Below are positions 1-11,689 of a stretch of DNA of 64,000 nt, one piece after another (position 1 is the stretch's first letter; the number at the start of each line of letters is the position of its first letter). The notes beneath the pieces were generated by a model that saw nothing but the letters and a program-made list of their open reading frames with translations, ran no database searches and was not told the DNA's origin. Position numbers and translations under genes: made by a program. This stretch comes from Notamacropus eugenii (taxonomy: Eukaryota > Chordata > Mammalia > Diprotodontia > Macropodidae): NCBI RefSeq assembly GCF_028372415.1, contig NC_092877.1, positions 210,854,116 to 210,918,115 of the forward strand, written 5' to 3'.

Positions 1-127
1 AGGGAAAGCTTGGAATTGTTAAATGTACAGCCCAATTTCCCCAATGCAATCCAGCTCATTCTTTTCCTCCTTTTCAATTTTAATCCTATACCACTATCTA
101 TTTGTAGTGTCTGTCATATATATTTGA

Positions 128-385
128 CAGGCAGCTTGACTTAGTAGATAAATATAGAGTTAAAGTCAGAAAGACCTGATTTCAAAGTCTAGCTCAGATA
201 TTTGCTAGTTTTGTGATCATGGGCAAGTCTTTTAACCTATTACAGTCTCAATTTCCTCATCTGTAAAAAAAGAAAAAAAGGAATACCACCTACTTCACAG
301 GACTGTTATGAGACTTAAACAGGATCACGTATGTAAAATACATTACAAACCCTTAAGCCCTATGAGTGCTAACTGTTTGTACAAC
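128..385 (+). repeat. CORE-type SINE (Mar-1/MIR-like)
   Basis: Diverged tRNA-derived SINE. It retains the run 'agaaagacctgatttcaaa', then 'gtgatcatgggcaagtct', 'tttcctcatctgtaaa' and a 3' part resembling the shared CORE/MIR tail. Confidence 0.75.
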
Positions 386-478
386 TATAGCTATGTGGCT
401 ATATATGTACGTATGTGCATATGTATACATATATACACATACACACACACAGAAAACACACATGTACATACATATGCC
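385..478. repeat. (TATG/ACAC) microsatellite
   Basis: Alternating purine-pyrimidine tract of TATG, ATAC and ACAC units directly after the SINE tail. Confidence 0.8.
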
Positions 479-479
479 T

Positions 480-1059
480 GCTGATGGACTAACACAATAG
501 ATTTCCCTTCCAAACTTCATGTCATATTCTGAATGGTATTCTTTGCTCTTTTCTTTCTTTTGTGAATTGTTAGGTCAATCCCTTTAAATCTCATTGAAAA
601 GACCTATTAATATTCTGAGACTTCATCTAACTAGCTCAATTTCATCCCCAACCAGAAATATCTGAAAGACTACATTATCTTTCTCTAGAAGGAAGATAAT
701 CTTTCTCCCATTTGGACTCCATAGGACATCTTCCATGATACTGACAAATATCTTTGGCAAGCATCCCAGTTTTGGGCTTCTCTTGATATTAATAATTTGA
801 GGGTTGTTAAACAAAGTTATGGCTGTGCTTGCATCTATTAAGGAAGTTTGTGTGTCTTATGTTTAGAGGAGAACCTTCAAAACTGCATTCTATTATACTG
901 AGCCAAATGTTTTTATGTCTAGTCAACAAATAATAATTACAGTAGAATTTTGTGTTATCTATACTTTCAGTCACTTGTATGGGGTTATTTGGTGCTTTCT
1001 GTGTCCCGTGCTTCCTAACTTTCTTCCTGTTTATTCCACTACTGGTAATGCACTCTAAG
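480..1059. other. anonymous AT-rich sequence
   Basis: No recognisable gene, RNA or repeat. The short reading frames here lack codon-like structure. Confidence 0.4.
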
Positions 1060-1260
1060 GAGGTAAAAATGGGGGTCAAAAATATACCAAATATTCATGG
1101 CAGCACTTTTATAATAAAAAAAAGTGGAAAGAAAGTAGGTGCCCACCAACTGGGGTAATGGCTGAGCAAATCGCATTATAAGCAAATAATGGATTGTAGC
1201 AATGCACTATAAGAAATTACAGTGTTAGAATTTGAGAATTATGAGAAGACCTGCATGCTC
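1060..1260 (+). mobile_element. L1 ORF2 3' fragment, decayed
   Basis: Shows the end of ORF2 in degenerate form: 'gcagcacttttataat', 'gtaggtgcccaccaactgg' and 'taatggctgagcaaat', matching the better copy at 4140-4215. No open frame remains. Confidence 0.6.
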
Positions 1261-1354
1261 CCTCAAACCAGCCTATTTAAGAATTTAGTGGAAAGGTTTT
1301 CATACCATAAAATTATACATGTGATGAACTCATGAAATCACTGAATACTATGAC

Positions 1355-1606
1355 TTTTTATTGTTGTTTAGCCATTTTTCAGTTGTATCTAACTTTTCAT
1401 GACCCTTTAGGGGTTTTCTCAGCAGAAACACTGGAATGGCTTGCATTTCTTTCTCCAGCTTATTTTACAGATGCAGAAACTGAGGCAAGCAGGGTTCAGA
1501 AATTTGCTCAGAGTTACAGAGCTAACAAGTGTCTAAGGCCAGATTTGAATTCAGGTCTTCCTGACTCCAGACCCAGTGCCCATTCACTGAGTCATCTAGC
1601 TTCCCA
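1355..1606 (-). repeat. tRNA-derived marsupial SINE
   Basis: Reverse orientation full-length copy: 'gttgtttagccatttttcag' at the tail end, 'gatgcagaaactgaggcaa' in the middle and 'gagtcatctagcttcc' at the tRNA-like head. Confidence 0.85.
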
Positions 1607-1774
1607 TAGTATTACTTACACAGCAAATTTCTTTTTCCCTCCATTACTTTACCACTTGATAAAATGATACTGACCACAAACTTCTACATGAGATTTTACA
1701 TGCAGGGTACTCTGAGGACTCCCTTATGCATGGACCCCCAGAAAAGCCATTTCAGTTTCAAAACCATAGCTTAC

Positions 1775-1850
1775 AATAACATTAATAATAATAATAAAAC
1801 TAACAAAATTAATAAAAATGATAATAAAACACAATAATAATAAAATGCTA
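1775..1850. repeat. (AAT)n-rich tract
   Basis: Imperfect AAT/AAAT repeats. Confidence 0.7.
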
Positions 1851-2095
1851 ATACATATTTAGCATTTTAAGACTTGTAAAAATATACATATCTGTATTAT
1901 TTATGTATATATGTATGTAAGGATGTTATCTTGTTTGAGACTCTTTGAGGCAGGTCCTAATTTTATAGATGAAGAAATTGACACTGAAAGTGATTCAGTG
2001 ACTTGCTCAAGTCTCACATAGCTAATGTGTCTGAACTCACATTTGCTGCCTCCAAATCCAACCTTCTGTCCTCCATATCACCTAGCTGCCCTCAT
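1850..2095 (-). repeat. CORE-type SINE, decayed
   Basis: Reverse orientation: 'aattttatagatgaagaaa', 'gtgacttgctcaagtctcac' and 'tcacctagctgccctc'. Confidence 0.75.
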
Positions 2096-2099
2096 TAGC

Positions 2100-2895
2100 C
2101 TCAACCAACAGGTTTACCTTTATGTATGATAGTTCAAAACAAAAGACAACTCTGGTTTGCAATAACACACATTAGCATACATCAATGGAGAAGGCCACAA
2201 ACATAGCAAACACATGTGACAAGGGAACACACATAAATGACATAAAAACATGTGTGAGCAGGGCACATCTGTGGCTATGGAAACTAATATCTCTGATGCT
2301 GCAAACTTGCCAGTATCCTCTGGAGAAGTCACTATGCTGCTTTTTAACATACCTGTTGGCTGCCTCCACCAATTTCTCTGCTACCATCTTCTGGTTTTTA
2401 ACTACTCAGGGTCATTTGCTACTCTCTGCTCCTGAAGTGCCTATAGCTAGAGAGCCTCTCTTTATAAAGGCAAGCCAATGTCCCAGACAATGATCTTCCA
2501 TGTTTAACAAGACAGTCAACAAACATCAACAGAATACCTCAAAGTTAAGATTGTCTATTCTTCTGACTACCTTTTGTCTGGTGCTAATTCTGGGTCTGAG
2601 GTCCACGATAACTATATAACTTGGAGTAGGAAAAAAAAAAGGTAATTTTTCTTATATCTGTGATTGAAATCATATGCTGCCTAATCCATTTTCAGACTCT
2701 TCCTTCCAAAAATCCACAGCATATGTGTGGAGATCCAGAGATAGCCTCATGCCCAAATATCTTTCCATTAGTCTATGAATAGGCCAGGTTAGGAAGGCAG
2801 AGTCTATATTCCTATCTTTGTTATACATATCTATCGGCAACAAAACCCCTTATTTTGGTCAACCCAAAACCTTGTTAGTCTTCCTTCATAAGATC
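2100..2895. other. anonymous sequence, no gene seen
   Basis: Single-copy-looking. Frames of 60-100 codons overlap on both strands here, which is the pattern of chance frames, and none matches a family I know. Confidence 0.4.
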
Positions 2896-2940
2896 AATCA
2901 ATCAATAAACATTTACTAAGTGTCTCCTACAAATTGGTTT
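2896..2940 (-). repeat. L2 3' end fragment
   Basis: 'caatcaatcaataaacattt' followed by 'actaagtgtctcctac' is the reverse complement of the L2 3' terminus. Confidence 0.6.
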
Positions 2941-3074
2941 ACAGTTAAAACTTGTACTGACTTTGGCTGCCATCTGTCTCTCTCTTCTTGGTAAGAAGAC
3001 GCAGTGATTGCTAGCTGAGGTATAGAGGCTTTGGAAGACTTCTTGTTAAACCAGTCACTTTACAGGTCAAACTC

Positions 3075-3354
3075 TTTAGAAAATGGTGATACATCCAGAG
3101 AAAGAACTGATGGAGTCTGAATGCAGTTTGAAGTATGCTATTTTCACTTTTCTTGTTTTTTTTCTCATTTTTCTTCCTTTATTTTGTTTCTTCTTTCACA
3201 ACATGACTAATGTGGAAATATGTTTTACATATTTATATATATATATTTACATACATGTTTTACATAGCAAATAGCTTGCTGTCTTGAGGAAGAAGAAGGG
3301 AGGGATGAGGGAGAAAAATTTTGAATTCAAAACATTTCAAAATATGAATGTTAA
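3075..3354 (+). mobile_element. L1 3' UTR, left part of an interrupted copy
   Basis: L1 3' UTR signature 'catccagagaaagaactgat', then 'aacatgactaatgtgga' and a purine-rich stretch before 'gaattcaaaacatttc'. It breaks at 3354 and resumes at about 4789, so a younger L1 was inserted into it. Confidence 0.75.
3339..3354 (+). repeat. target-site duplication, left copy
   Basis: The run aatatgaatgttaa at 3341-3354 recurs at 4789-4802 right after the A-rich tail of the inserted L1. Confidence 0.8.
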
Positions 3355-3375
3355 TGCTGGGAAAACTGGATAACA

Positions 3376-4289
3376 GTGTGGCGGAAATTAGGCATAGACC
3401 CATACCTGACACCGTACACAAGAATAAAGTCCAAATGGGTACATGATTTAGGTATAAAGATTGATACCATGAATAAACTGGAGAAGCAAGGAATAGTGTA
3501 TTTATCAGATTTATGGAGAAGGGAAGAATTTTTTACTAAAGAAGAGATAGCATTATGAAATGCAAAATGAATAATTTTGATTACATCAAACTGAGAAGTT
3601 TTTGCACAACCAAACCCAATGCAACCAAAATTCGGAGCGATGTAGTAAATTGGGAAAGAATTTTTACAGCTAAGCTTGGTGATAAAGGTCTCATTTCTAG
3701 AATATATAGAGAACTGACTCAAATGTATAATCATACAAGTCATTCCCCAATTGATAAATGGTCAAAGGATATGAACAGACAATTTTCGGAAGAAGAAATT
3801 AAAGATATCTATAATCACATGAAAAAATGCTCTAAATCACTTTTGATTAGAGAGATGCAAATCAAAACAACTCTGAGGTACCACATCACACCTACAAGAT
3901 TGGCAAACATGAAAGAACAAGAAAATGATAAAAGCTGGAGAGGATGTGGGAGAGTTGGAACACTAATTCATTGTTGGTGGAGTTGTGAGCTCATCCAACC
4001 ATTCTGGAGAGCAATTTGGAACTATGTCCAAAGGGCTACAAAAATGTGCATACCCTTTGACCCAGCAATATCACTACTAGGACTGTATCCCCAAGAGATC
4101 ATAAAAATGGGAAAGGGTCCCACATGTACAAAAATATTTATAGCAGCACTCTTTGTAGTTGCCAAAAACTGGAAGTCAAGGGGATGCCCATCAATTGGGG
4201 AATGGCTGAATAAATTATGGTATATGAATGTAATGGAGTACTATTGTGCCATAAGAAATGATGAACAAGAAGACTTCAGAGAGACCTGA
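3376..4289 (+). pseudogene. L1 ORF2 C-terminal region, frameshifted
   Basis: ORF2 of LINE-1 encodes an endonuclease/reverse transcriptase. Only the region after the RT domain remains. Two frames join here: 3376-3558 (ending with TKEEI) and 3555-4289 (NNFDYIKLRSFC, then MKKCSKSLLIREMQIKTTLR, the CWRGCG-like SWRGCG and HCWWSC zinc-knuckle-like motif, MEYYCAIRNDE). The second L1 at 6388-6402 reads gatagaaagcattat where this copy reads gatagcattat, so a 4-base deletion caused the frame change. The protein cannot work: endonuclease and RT are missing. Confidence 0.85.
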
Positions 4290-4660
4290 AAGGACTTATA
4301 TGATCTGATGCTGAGTGAAAGGAGCAGAACCAGGAGAACTTTGTGCACAGCAACGACCACAGTGTGCGAGAGTTTTTTCTGGTAGACTTGGAATTCCATA
4401 ATAATGCAAGAACTTATTTTAAAAAAAAATCCCAATGGTGGATTTCTAAGGCAAAATGTCTTCCACATTCAGAGAAAGAAATATGGAAGTCATTCACAGA
4501 ATGTAGCAGATCATGTTTGTGTGTGTGTGTTTTTGTGTATCATGTTTTGATTTGTTATATGATTTCTTCCATTTATTTTAGTTTGACTACATAGCATGAC
4601 TATAGTGAAAATGTACTCAATAGGAAAGTATATGTAGAACTTATAATAGAATTGTATGTG

Positions 4661-4708
4661 GTTGTGGGGGGGGGGGAAGGGGGCTAGTGGGGGATAGGTG
4701 TGGGGGGG
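4661..4708 (+). other. G-run tract in L1 3' UTR
   Basis: Several runs of 4-11 guanines within 48 bases of the L1 3' UTR, compatible with G-quadruplex formation. G-rich polypurine tracts are a known feature of mammalian L1 3' UTRs. Confidence 0.6.
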
Positions 4709-4788
4709 ATAAAATCTTAACTTTATGGAAGCGATTGTAAACCATTAAAAATAAAAATAAATAAATAAATAAATAAAATATATAAAAA

Positions 4789-4855
4789 AATATGAATGTT
4801 AAAAATTGTCTTTCCATGTAATCGGAAAAAAATAAAATACTATTAAAATAATTTT
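4789..4855 (+). mobile_element. L1 3' end, right part of the interrupted copy
   Basis: Continues the element broken at 3354: 'aattgtctttccatgtaatc' then an A-rich 'aaaaaataaaatactatt' terminus. The same terminus is seen at 49105-49190. Confidence 0.75.
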
Positions 4856-4944
4856 AAAAATCTTAAAAAGAAAATAGTGAAAGTTTTTGTTGATGTCTGT
4901 TTCTTTATTCATTTTCCATTTTTCCCAGTATCAATAGTTTAAGT

Positions 4945-5050
4945 AGGTCAGCGGGTAGGGACTACTTTTTTGTGTGTATTTGTATCCTCAGTCCTTGACA
5001 ATGACTAACAAATAATAGAGGTTTAATATATGCTCACTGATTGGTTGTGA
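4945..5050 (+). repeat. L2 3' end
   Basis: 'gtagggactactttttt', 'tttgtatcctcagtcc' and a terminal 'ctcactgattggttg'. Confidence 0.6.
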
Positions 5051-5359
5051 GAACAAATTAAATCAATATTAACATTTTTATTCTAAATTGTTTACAAACA
5101 TAATTTTCATTATAAATTAAATCAAATGCTATATTGAAGTTGCATTTTAATGGGAGATTGACTCACATATTCTATTGGGAGAAACAAATGAAAGGATTGA
5201 TGAATGTGGTATCATATCTAAAGGCAAAAAGAAACATCATTTCATAGTATAGTTGGAAATCTCCCTTGTAATTCTCACAATCAGCATAAGCAAAAAAAAA
5301 AATTTAAGACAAATTGCAACTTTTATGTCTGTTTATTTAAAGGCAAAGATGGACACAAT

Positions 5360-6495
5360 ACCAGATGATGAAAATAAGTCATAAATGTGCTTTCAAAAGA
5401 AAAACGATAACCTGGGAACACAATTACCAATGAAATTGTATCAAATATTTAAAGTAAAATTAAATCATATATTACAAAGGCTATTTTTTAAAATAGCAAA
5501 AGAAAAAAAGAACCAAATTTCTTCTATGATTCAAACATGTTCTCAATACCTAAAACAGGGAGAGTTAAAACAGAAAAAAAACTACAAAGTAACAGCCCAA
5601 ATGAATATTGACACAAATATTAAATAAAACACTAGCAAGGAGACAATAGCCACATATCACAAAGATTGTACACTATAACCAGGCTGGATTTATACCAGAA
5701 ATACAGGGTTGGAGCAATAAAACTAAAAACATTAGAGATTATAGTACTAACAAGAACAAAAAATGACTATATAATTAGATGCAGATAAAGCTTTTGACAA
5801 GACACAATACCAATTCCTGTTTAAAAAAAAAATACTAGGTCTACTTAAATTAATTTACTTATTTAGTGCCATACCAATTAAACTATCAGATAATTATTTT
5901 TAGAGCTGGATAAAATAATATCAAAATTCATCTGGAAGAACAAAAGGTCCAGAATATCAAAGGGACGAATGAAAGGAAATGCTAGGGAAGGTGGCCTAGC
6001 GCTACCAGATCTCAAATTGTGTTATAAAGCAGCAATTATCAAAACCACTTGGTACTAGCTAAGAAACAGAAGGGTAGACAACTGGAATAGGCTAGGTACT
6101 CAAGACACAGTAGGCAATGAATATAGCAATCTCCTGTTTGATAAACCCAAGGACCCCCGCTTGTGGGATAAGAACTTACTGTTCTACAAAAATTGCTGGT
6201 AAAACTGGATAACAGTGTGGCAGAAACTAGGCATAGATCCATGCCTGACACCCTACACAAGAATAAAGTTCAAATGGGTACAAGATCTAGGTATACAGAT
6301 TGATACCATGGACAAATTGGAGGAGCAAGGAATAGTGTATTTATCAGATTTATGGAGAAGGGAAGAATTTTTGACTAAAGAAGAGATAGAAAGCATTATG
6401 AAGTACAAGGTGGATAATTTTGATTACATTAAACTGAAAAGTTTTTGCACAACCAAACCCAATGCAACCAAAATTCAGAGGGATGTTGTATAGGG
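5360..6495 (+). pseudogene. L1 ORF2 remnant with internal deletion
   Basis: Fragments of L1 reverse transcriptase in changing frames. Around 5385-5640 it reads like the RT fingers, then 'gctggatttataccagaa' and 'attagatgcagataaagctt' (the stretch before the first catalytic aspartate) near 5775. The sequence then jumps at about 5825-5860 to the thumb and linker ('gtgccataccaattaaact'), so the palm with the catalytic FADD-type box is missing. From 6215 to 6493 it matches the start of the L1 at 3376 and then stops abruptly, with no 3' UTR or A tail. Not functional. Confidence 0.75.
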
Positions 6496-6619
6496 GAAAG
6501 TCATGCTGTGGAAGGGATAACTGTAATACAGTACAACACAATACAATATGAAAAACTTAGAGAAATACATAGTTTAATATCTCAGAGTTGGAAGGGAAGG
6601 GGAAAATGAAGGGGAAAGG

Positions 6620-6730
6620 AAGAAGCATTTAAATAGCACCTACTATGTGGCAGGCACTTTACAGATATATCATTTGATCTTCTCAACAAATCCAAGGTAG
6701 GTCCTGTTATTTACCCCATTTCACAAGTTG
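6620..6730 (-). repeat. SINE (CORE/MIR) fragment
   Basis: 'tgtggcaggcactttacag', 'tgatcttctcaacaaatcc' and 'taccccatttcacaag' in reverse orientation. Confidence 0.6.
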
Positions 6731-7009
6731 GCTTTGGGAGAAGTCAAAAGTTATGTAGTCTAACCATGTACATGGTGGAATGAATGTATTAATATCCTTG
6801 ACATTTTGCTGCCTCTGTCAGAGAATACCAGTATCACAAAGACATCCATTCCGTTTTTGGACAGCTCAAATGGTTAGGAAAATGAACTAAAATCTTCCAT
6901 TCTGTAAATTTCAGCTATTTGGACTAGTTTTCTCTTCTGGACTCAAGCATATTAAGTCTAATATTTCTTCCAAAGAACATTTCTTAAAATATTTGCAGGC
7001 AGCAATCAT

Positions 7010-7260
7010 ATCATATTTCTCTTTTGACCTCCAATAAATAGAATGCAAACCTGTAGATGAAGATTATCTTTGTGATCTCAACAGTTAATACAGTGCCTTT
7101 AAGATAATAGAATAATATAAGTGCCCAGTAAATGGATGAATTAATACTTTGATTGTAAGTTCCATGAAGGTGAGAACAATGTCTTATCTAATATTTTCAT
7201 CTTCTCCAGAATCTAAAGCAGTACTCTACACACAGATGATGCATAATAATTTTATAATTG
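7010..7260 (+). repeat. two L2-like 3' ends in tandem
   Basis: 7010-7145 and 7145-7260 each carry a weak version of the L2 terminus (text such as 'gtaagttccatgaaggtgag', 'caatgtcttatct', 'cagtaaatggatgaat'). Confidence 0.45.
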
Positions 7261-7399
7261 AATATATTTCCTATGCTTTCTTTTTCCCAGGGTAAACAAT
7301 AACTGTCAAATAACTATTGAATTCAAATAAATTAATATCTTCCCTAAATTCTTGCTTTCCAGGTTAGTCTAGGAAAATTCCTTTTACTGTTAATCATTG

Positions 7400-7720
7400 A
7401 ATATGGTCAATAGGAACCTCAAAATTCTGGTTATCCTTCCCTGGATATGCTCTAGCTTGTCAATATGCCACCAAAATTAGAGTGTTCAGAACACAGTCCT
7501 GAGATGATGATCTAAATACCAAAGAGTACATGAAAACTATCCTCTCCCTCCCTCCATTCCTGGATATAAAATAACAATACTACAGTTTAAAGATACATCG
7601 GTGTTTTTTAACCATCATTTGATCCAATAAAATCATTATTATTTCACTTGTAGTCAACTAAAACCTCAGTGTTTTACAGGTACCCATCTTTAATCTATAT
7701 TTCCACGTTCAGATAATTTT
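7400..7720 (+). repeat. CR1/L3-like LINE fragment
   Basis: 'ctggatatgctctagcttgt', 'gttcagaacacagtcctgag' and 'tagtcaactaaaacctcagt' resemble the 3' region of mammalian L3. Strongly decayed. Confidence 0.4.
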
Positions 7721-8283
7721 CAAAAAAAATCCAAAAGCACAGGATAGAAAGGTTCATTTATGAGAAAATATAACTAGAAAATGTGAATGGAAACCCCTCC
7801 CAACCCTGAACAGGCTGCCAAACTCACTTTTTTCAACTTATTTTGAAATACTTTTTCAATATTTCTGAATTGTCAATATTGCTGAAAGTTCTCTGAACTG
7901 AGAAATAAGGGGCTTTATTTGTATAAAAACCCAGCTCTTCCATGAATCTTGGGAAGTTCAATTAGATTTAAATGCTTCCTTCCACCCTATCCAATGTGGA
8001 CATGAAACTCCTAGAGCTAATCTTAGTGATTTCCTCCCATTTATAAAAACAATCTTACCTCAGACCCCAACGAAATATTTGCCCTTGAGTTGCATGTGGT
8101 ACAAATCATTTATGGCTTATTCATATATTGGTTCATATATTCTTTAGTCTACTGTCTTCATGTCCTATCCACTTGTATCTACATCAGTATATTCTAGTTA
8201 CACCACAAATCCCAGGCATGAATCAGGCCTCTGTCATTTTACTTACAAAGACCCTGGCTGTGTAGTCACACAGCCATCATTAA
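7721..8283. other. anonymous sequence
   Basis: No gene, RNA or clear repeat recognised. Confidence 0.4.
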
Positions 8284-8345
8284 TTTGATTCAATTCAATA
8301 ACTATGTATTAAGTGCAAGGTATGTGGTTAAATAATATAGATGAC
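8284..8345 (-). repeat. L2 3' end fragment
   Basis: 'caattcaataactatgtat' and 'taagtgcaaggtatgtgg' in reverse orientation. Confidence 0.5.
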
Positions 8346-8541
8346 AATGATTGTCTCCATCATTTTAGGGGACCAAATGCAGCATCCTCATGCTAATAAT
8401 CTGGCATACTTTCAAACTATCCTGCCCTTTTCATTTCAACCAGATTGACAAGATACTTAAAGAGAGGAGAATATTATACTAATAACATTCAGCATTATTC
8501 ACTGAAATCATTCACTGAAGAGAATTTCAGCAGGGCAGAGC

Positions 8542-8550
8542 CAAGATGAC
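8542..8550 (+). promoter_or_regulatory. decayed YY1-type motif at L1 5' end
   Basis: CAAGATGAC. The other two ORF1-only copies have CAAGATGGC here, the YY1 site known to position transcription start in human L1. One base differs. Confidence 0.5.
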
Positions 8551-9233
8551 AGAGTAGAAGGAGGGACCTGCTCTAGCTTTACCCCCATAGCCCATAAAAT
8601 ATCTTTAAAAAATGGTTCTAAACAAATTCTAGAGCAGCAGGAGCCACAAAACGACAGAGTGAAAGAGATTTCCAGCCCAAGATAGCCTGAAATGCCAACA
8701 GAAAAGGTCTATCACACCAGGCTCAGAGCCAAGTAGAGTGTAGCCCAGCCTTGGTCATACAGCACAGACAGGGCTGGAGCAGGCTCCAGAGCACAGAATC
8801 ACAGGGAGCAGCTGTGGTTCCCAGATTTCTCAAGCCACAAACACCAAAGACAGCTTCAAAGGTCAGTGAGAAAGCTCTATCACCTGGATAAGAGGGCCAA
8901 GCCCCGACCCAGTGGAAGTCACTGCAGCAGCATTCTTGTTTGGAGCCCTGGCCTAAAGACCCCGGGGAAATCAAGCAGCTGATCTTCATTTCAGTTCTGA
9001 TTGGCAGCCCTGGGGTGAGGAGGAGCAAAGGTGTGGTGACTGGTGGAGGTTCTGGAGAGGAAATCCTACTTGCAGATCCTGGGCAAAAAAGCTTGTGGTT
9101 GCTCCCAGGCCAAGAGAGGAGAAAATTCCTCTCCCTTGATTGTGCGATCTTGGAGGAACTGAGAACTTATAGGTCCCTAGAGTATACCATCCACTTGACA
9201 AAGGACTCAAAAGTCAAGTAACTAGTAAGGAAA

Positions 9234-10351
9234 CTGCCAGAAAAAGAGGAAAAAATAAGACTATAGAAGATGACTTCCTTGGTGAAAAAGTACTTTTTTC
9301 CATCCTTTTGGAAGAAGGAGAACAAAGCATAACAAGAGACAAAGACATCAAAGTCAAGCCTTCTACATCCAAAACCTCCAAAATAAATATGTAAGGGTCT
9401 CAGGCCATGGAAGAGTTCAAAAAAGATTTTGAAAATCAAGTAAAAGAAGTGGAGGAAAATTTGAAAAGAGAAATGAGAGTGATGCAAGTAAATCATGAAA
9501 AATGAGTCAATAGCTTGTTAAAGAGATACAAAAAAAATGCTGAAGAAAATAACATCTTTACAAATAGACTAACCTAAACGTCAAAAGAGGTCCAAAAACC
9601 AATGAGGAGAAGAATGTTTTAAAAAGCAGAATGGCCAAATGGAAAAGGAGGTTCAAAAGTTCACTGAAGAAAATAGTTCTTTAAAAATTAGAATGGAGCA
9701 GATGGAAACTAATGACTTCATGAGAAACCAAGAAATTACAAAACAAAACCAAAAGAATGAAAAAATAGAAGACAACATGAAATATCTCATTGGAAAAACA
9801 ACTGACCTGGAAAATAGATCCAGGAGAGATAATTTAAAAATTATTGGTCTACCTGAAAACCATGATGAAACAAAGAGCCTAGACATCATCTTCCAAGAAA
9901 TTATCAAGGAAAACTGCACAGATATTCTAGAACCAGAGGGTAAAATAGAAATAGAAAGAATTTACCAATCACCTCCTGAAAGAGATCCTAAAAGGAAAAC
10001 TCCTAGGAATAGTGTGGCCAAATTCCAGAATTCCCAGATCAAGGAGAAAATATTACAAGCAGCCAGAAAGAAACAATTCAAGTATTGTGGAAATATAATC
10101 CAGATAACACAGATAATACAATCCAGATTTAGCACCTTCTACACTAAGGAATCAAAGGGCATGGTATATGATATTCCAGAGGTCAAAGGAGATAGAATTA
10201 AAACCAAGAATCAAGTACCCGCCAAACTTGAGTATAGTACTTCAGGGGAAAAAAATGGGATTTTCATGAAATAGAGGACTTTCAAGCATTCCTATTGAAA
10301 AGACCAGAGCTGAATAGAAAATTTGACTTTCAAATACAAGAATCGAGATAA
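9234..10351 (+). pseudogene. L1 ORF1 (HAL1-like copy 1), disrupted
   Basis: ORF1p is an RNA-binding, trimeric coiled-coil protein that packages L1 RNA. Aligned with the intact frame at 50199-51287, the start codon is CTG (9234-9236), there is an in-frame TAA at 9392-9394, and further stops and small indels occur through 9400-9640. The longest remaining piece is 9639-10274: end of the coiled coil, the RRM start (LENRSRRDNLKIIGLPE) and the RRM helix (VAKFQNSQIKEKILQAARKK). The C-terminal domain is damaged around 10100-10260. Stop TAA at 10349-10351. Confidence 0.85.
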
Positions 10352-10479
10352 AGATGAAAAGGTAAACAAGAAAGAGAAGCCTTAAGAAACTCACTAAAGT
10401 TGAACTGTTTACATTTCTGCATGGAAAGATGTTATTTGTAACTCATGAGACTTTTTTCAGTATTAAGATAGAGGAAATA

Positions 10480-10640
10480 TGTACATATATGTGCAAATAT
10501 ATACATACATATATGTATATATATATGTAGGTGGGTATGGGTTTGTAGGTATATGTATATTATATATGTGTAGGTATGTACATGTATATGGTTGTATGTG
10601 TGTATGTATATATGTGTGTATATGTGCACATAGAGAGCAT
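10480..10640. repeat. (TATG)n microsatellite inside HAL1-like copy 1
   Basis: TATG/TGTA units starting about 130 bp after the ORF1 stop. The other two copies have a microsatellite at the equivalent place. Confidence 0.85.
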
Positions 10641-11689
10641 AGGATGAGTTGAATATGAAGGGAGAATTCCTTAAAAAAATAAAATTTACTTTTGAATGGA
10701 ATGTACTAGAAGTAAGAGAAAAGGAGAGGTAGAATGTAGCAAATCACCTCACATAAAAGAGGGAAGAAAGAGCTTTTACAATGGAGGAGAAGAGGAACAG
10801 AGATGAAAGGAAATAATTGAGCCGTACTCTCATGGGATTTGGTTTAAGGAGGGGATAACACACACTCAATTGGATATGGAAATCTATTTGGCCCTGCAGG
10901 AAGGCGAGGGAGAAGAGGATAGGAGAGGGAAGGTAATAGAAGGAACAGTAAATTGGGAAAAGGGATAGTAAGAAGTAAACTCTATTGTGGGAGGACAGGT
11001 CAAGGGAGAGAGTGCAATAAATGAAGGGCAGGATAGGAGAGAGGGAAATGTGGTTAGTCTTTTACAACATAACTATTATGGAAGTGTTTTGCATTGTTGC
11101 ACATGTATAACCTATATTGAATTAGGTGTTTTCTCAATGAGGGTGAGTGGGGAGGGAGGAAGAGAATATGGAACTCAAAGCTTCAAGAATGAATGTTAAA
11201 AATTGTTTTAGCATGCAACTGGAAATTAAGATGTACAGGCAATGGAGTACAGAAATCCATTTTTCCCTACAGGAAAGTAGAGGGAAAGGGGGATGGAAGA
11301 AGGATGGGCTATATAAGGGAGGACAGACTGGAGGAAGGGGTGGATGGGGTACATGCTGTCCTAGGGTAGGGGGTGGGGAGAGATGGGGAGAAAATAAATT
11401 ATATATTTTAAAAAATTAATTTCAGGGGGATTATATCATCATCCTGAGCCTCCAAATGCCTTTCGTGGAGGATCATTTGAAGGCTACCAAAGTATTGAAA
11501 AAATGAATTCACCAGAGAGTGATAAAAAATATTTCCTTTCTACAACTCAGGGACTAGGAAAATGATCAATGATTGTGAAGTTCAATTTGATTCTTTGGGG
11601 CAATTGAAACTTCATTTTTGTCCAAAATGTGACTGTTTTGGTTGTCCAGTGAAGCCTTAATGACCAGGCCTTAAATCTCTAAACATAAT

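Larger units (their letters stand above)
3355..4788 (+). mobile_element. 5'-truncated L1 nested inside an older L1
   Basis: Contains the C-terminal part of ORF2, a 3' UTR with 'aggagcagaaccaggagaac', a G-rich block and an A-rich tail of repeated AAAT units. It is flanked by a duplicated 14-bp target, a standard target-primed insertion. It starts within ORF2, so it was dead on arrival. Confidence 0.85.
8531..11417 (+). mobile_element. ORF1-only L1 derivative (HAL1-like), copy 1
   Basis: Starts with the L1 5' end signature gcagagccaagatgac, then about 700 bp of 5' UTR, a broken ORF1 (9234-10351), a microsatellite from 10480 and about 780 bp of 3' UTR ending in an A-rich tail. No ORF2 sequence lies between ORF1 and the 3' end. 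The 8-bp run aatttcag at 8523-8530 and 11418-11425 is a plausible target duplication. Same layout as the copies at 26427 and 49211. HAL1 (half-L1) is the established name for mammalian L1 derivatives encoding only ORF1; assignment to it is inference from structure. Confidence 0.8.

Noticed and set aside
3351..3743. 130-codon minus-strand frame
   Set aside because: Shadow of L1 ORF2 on the opposite strand.
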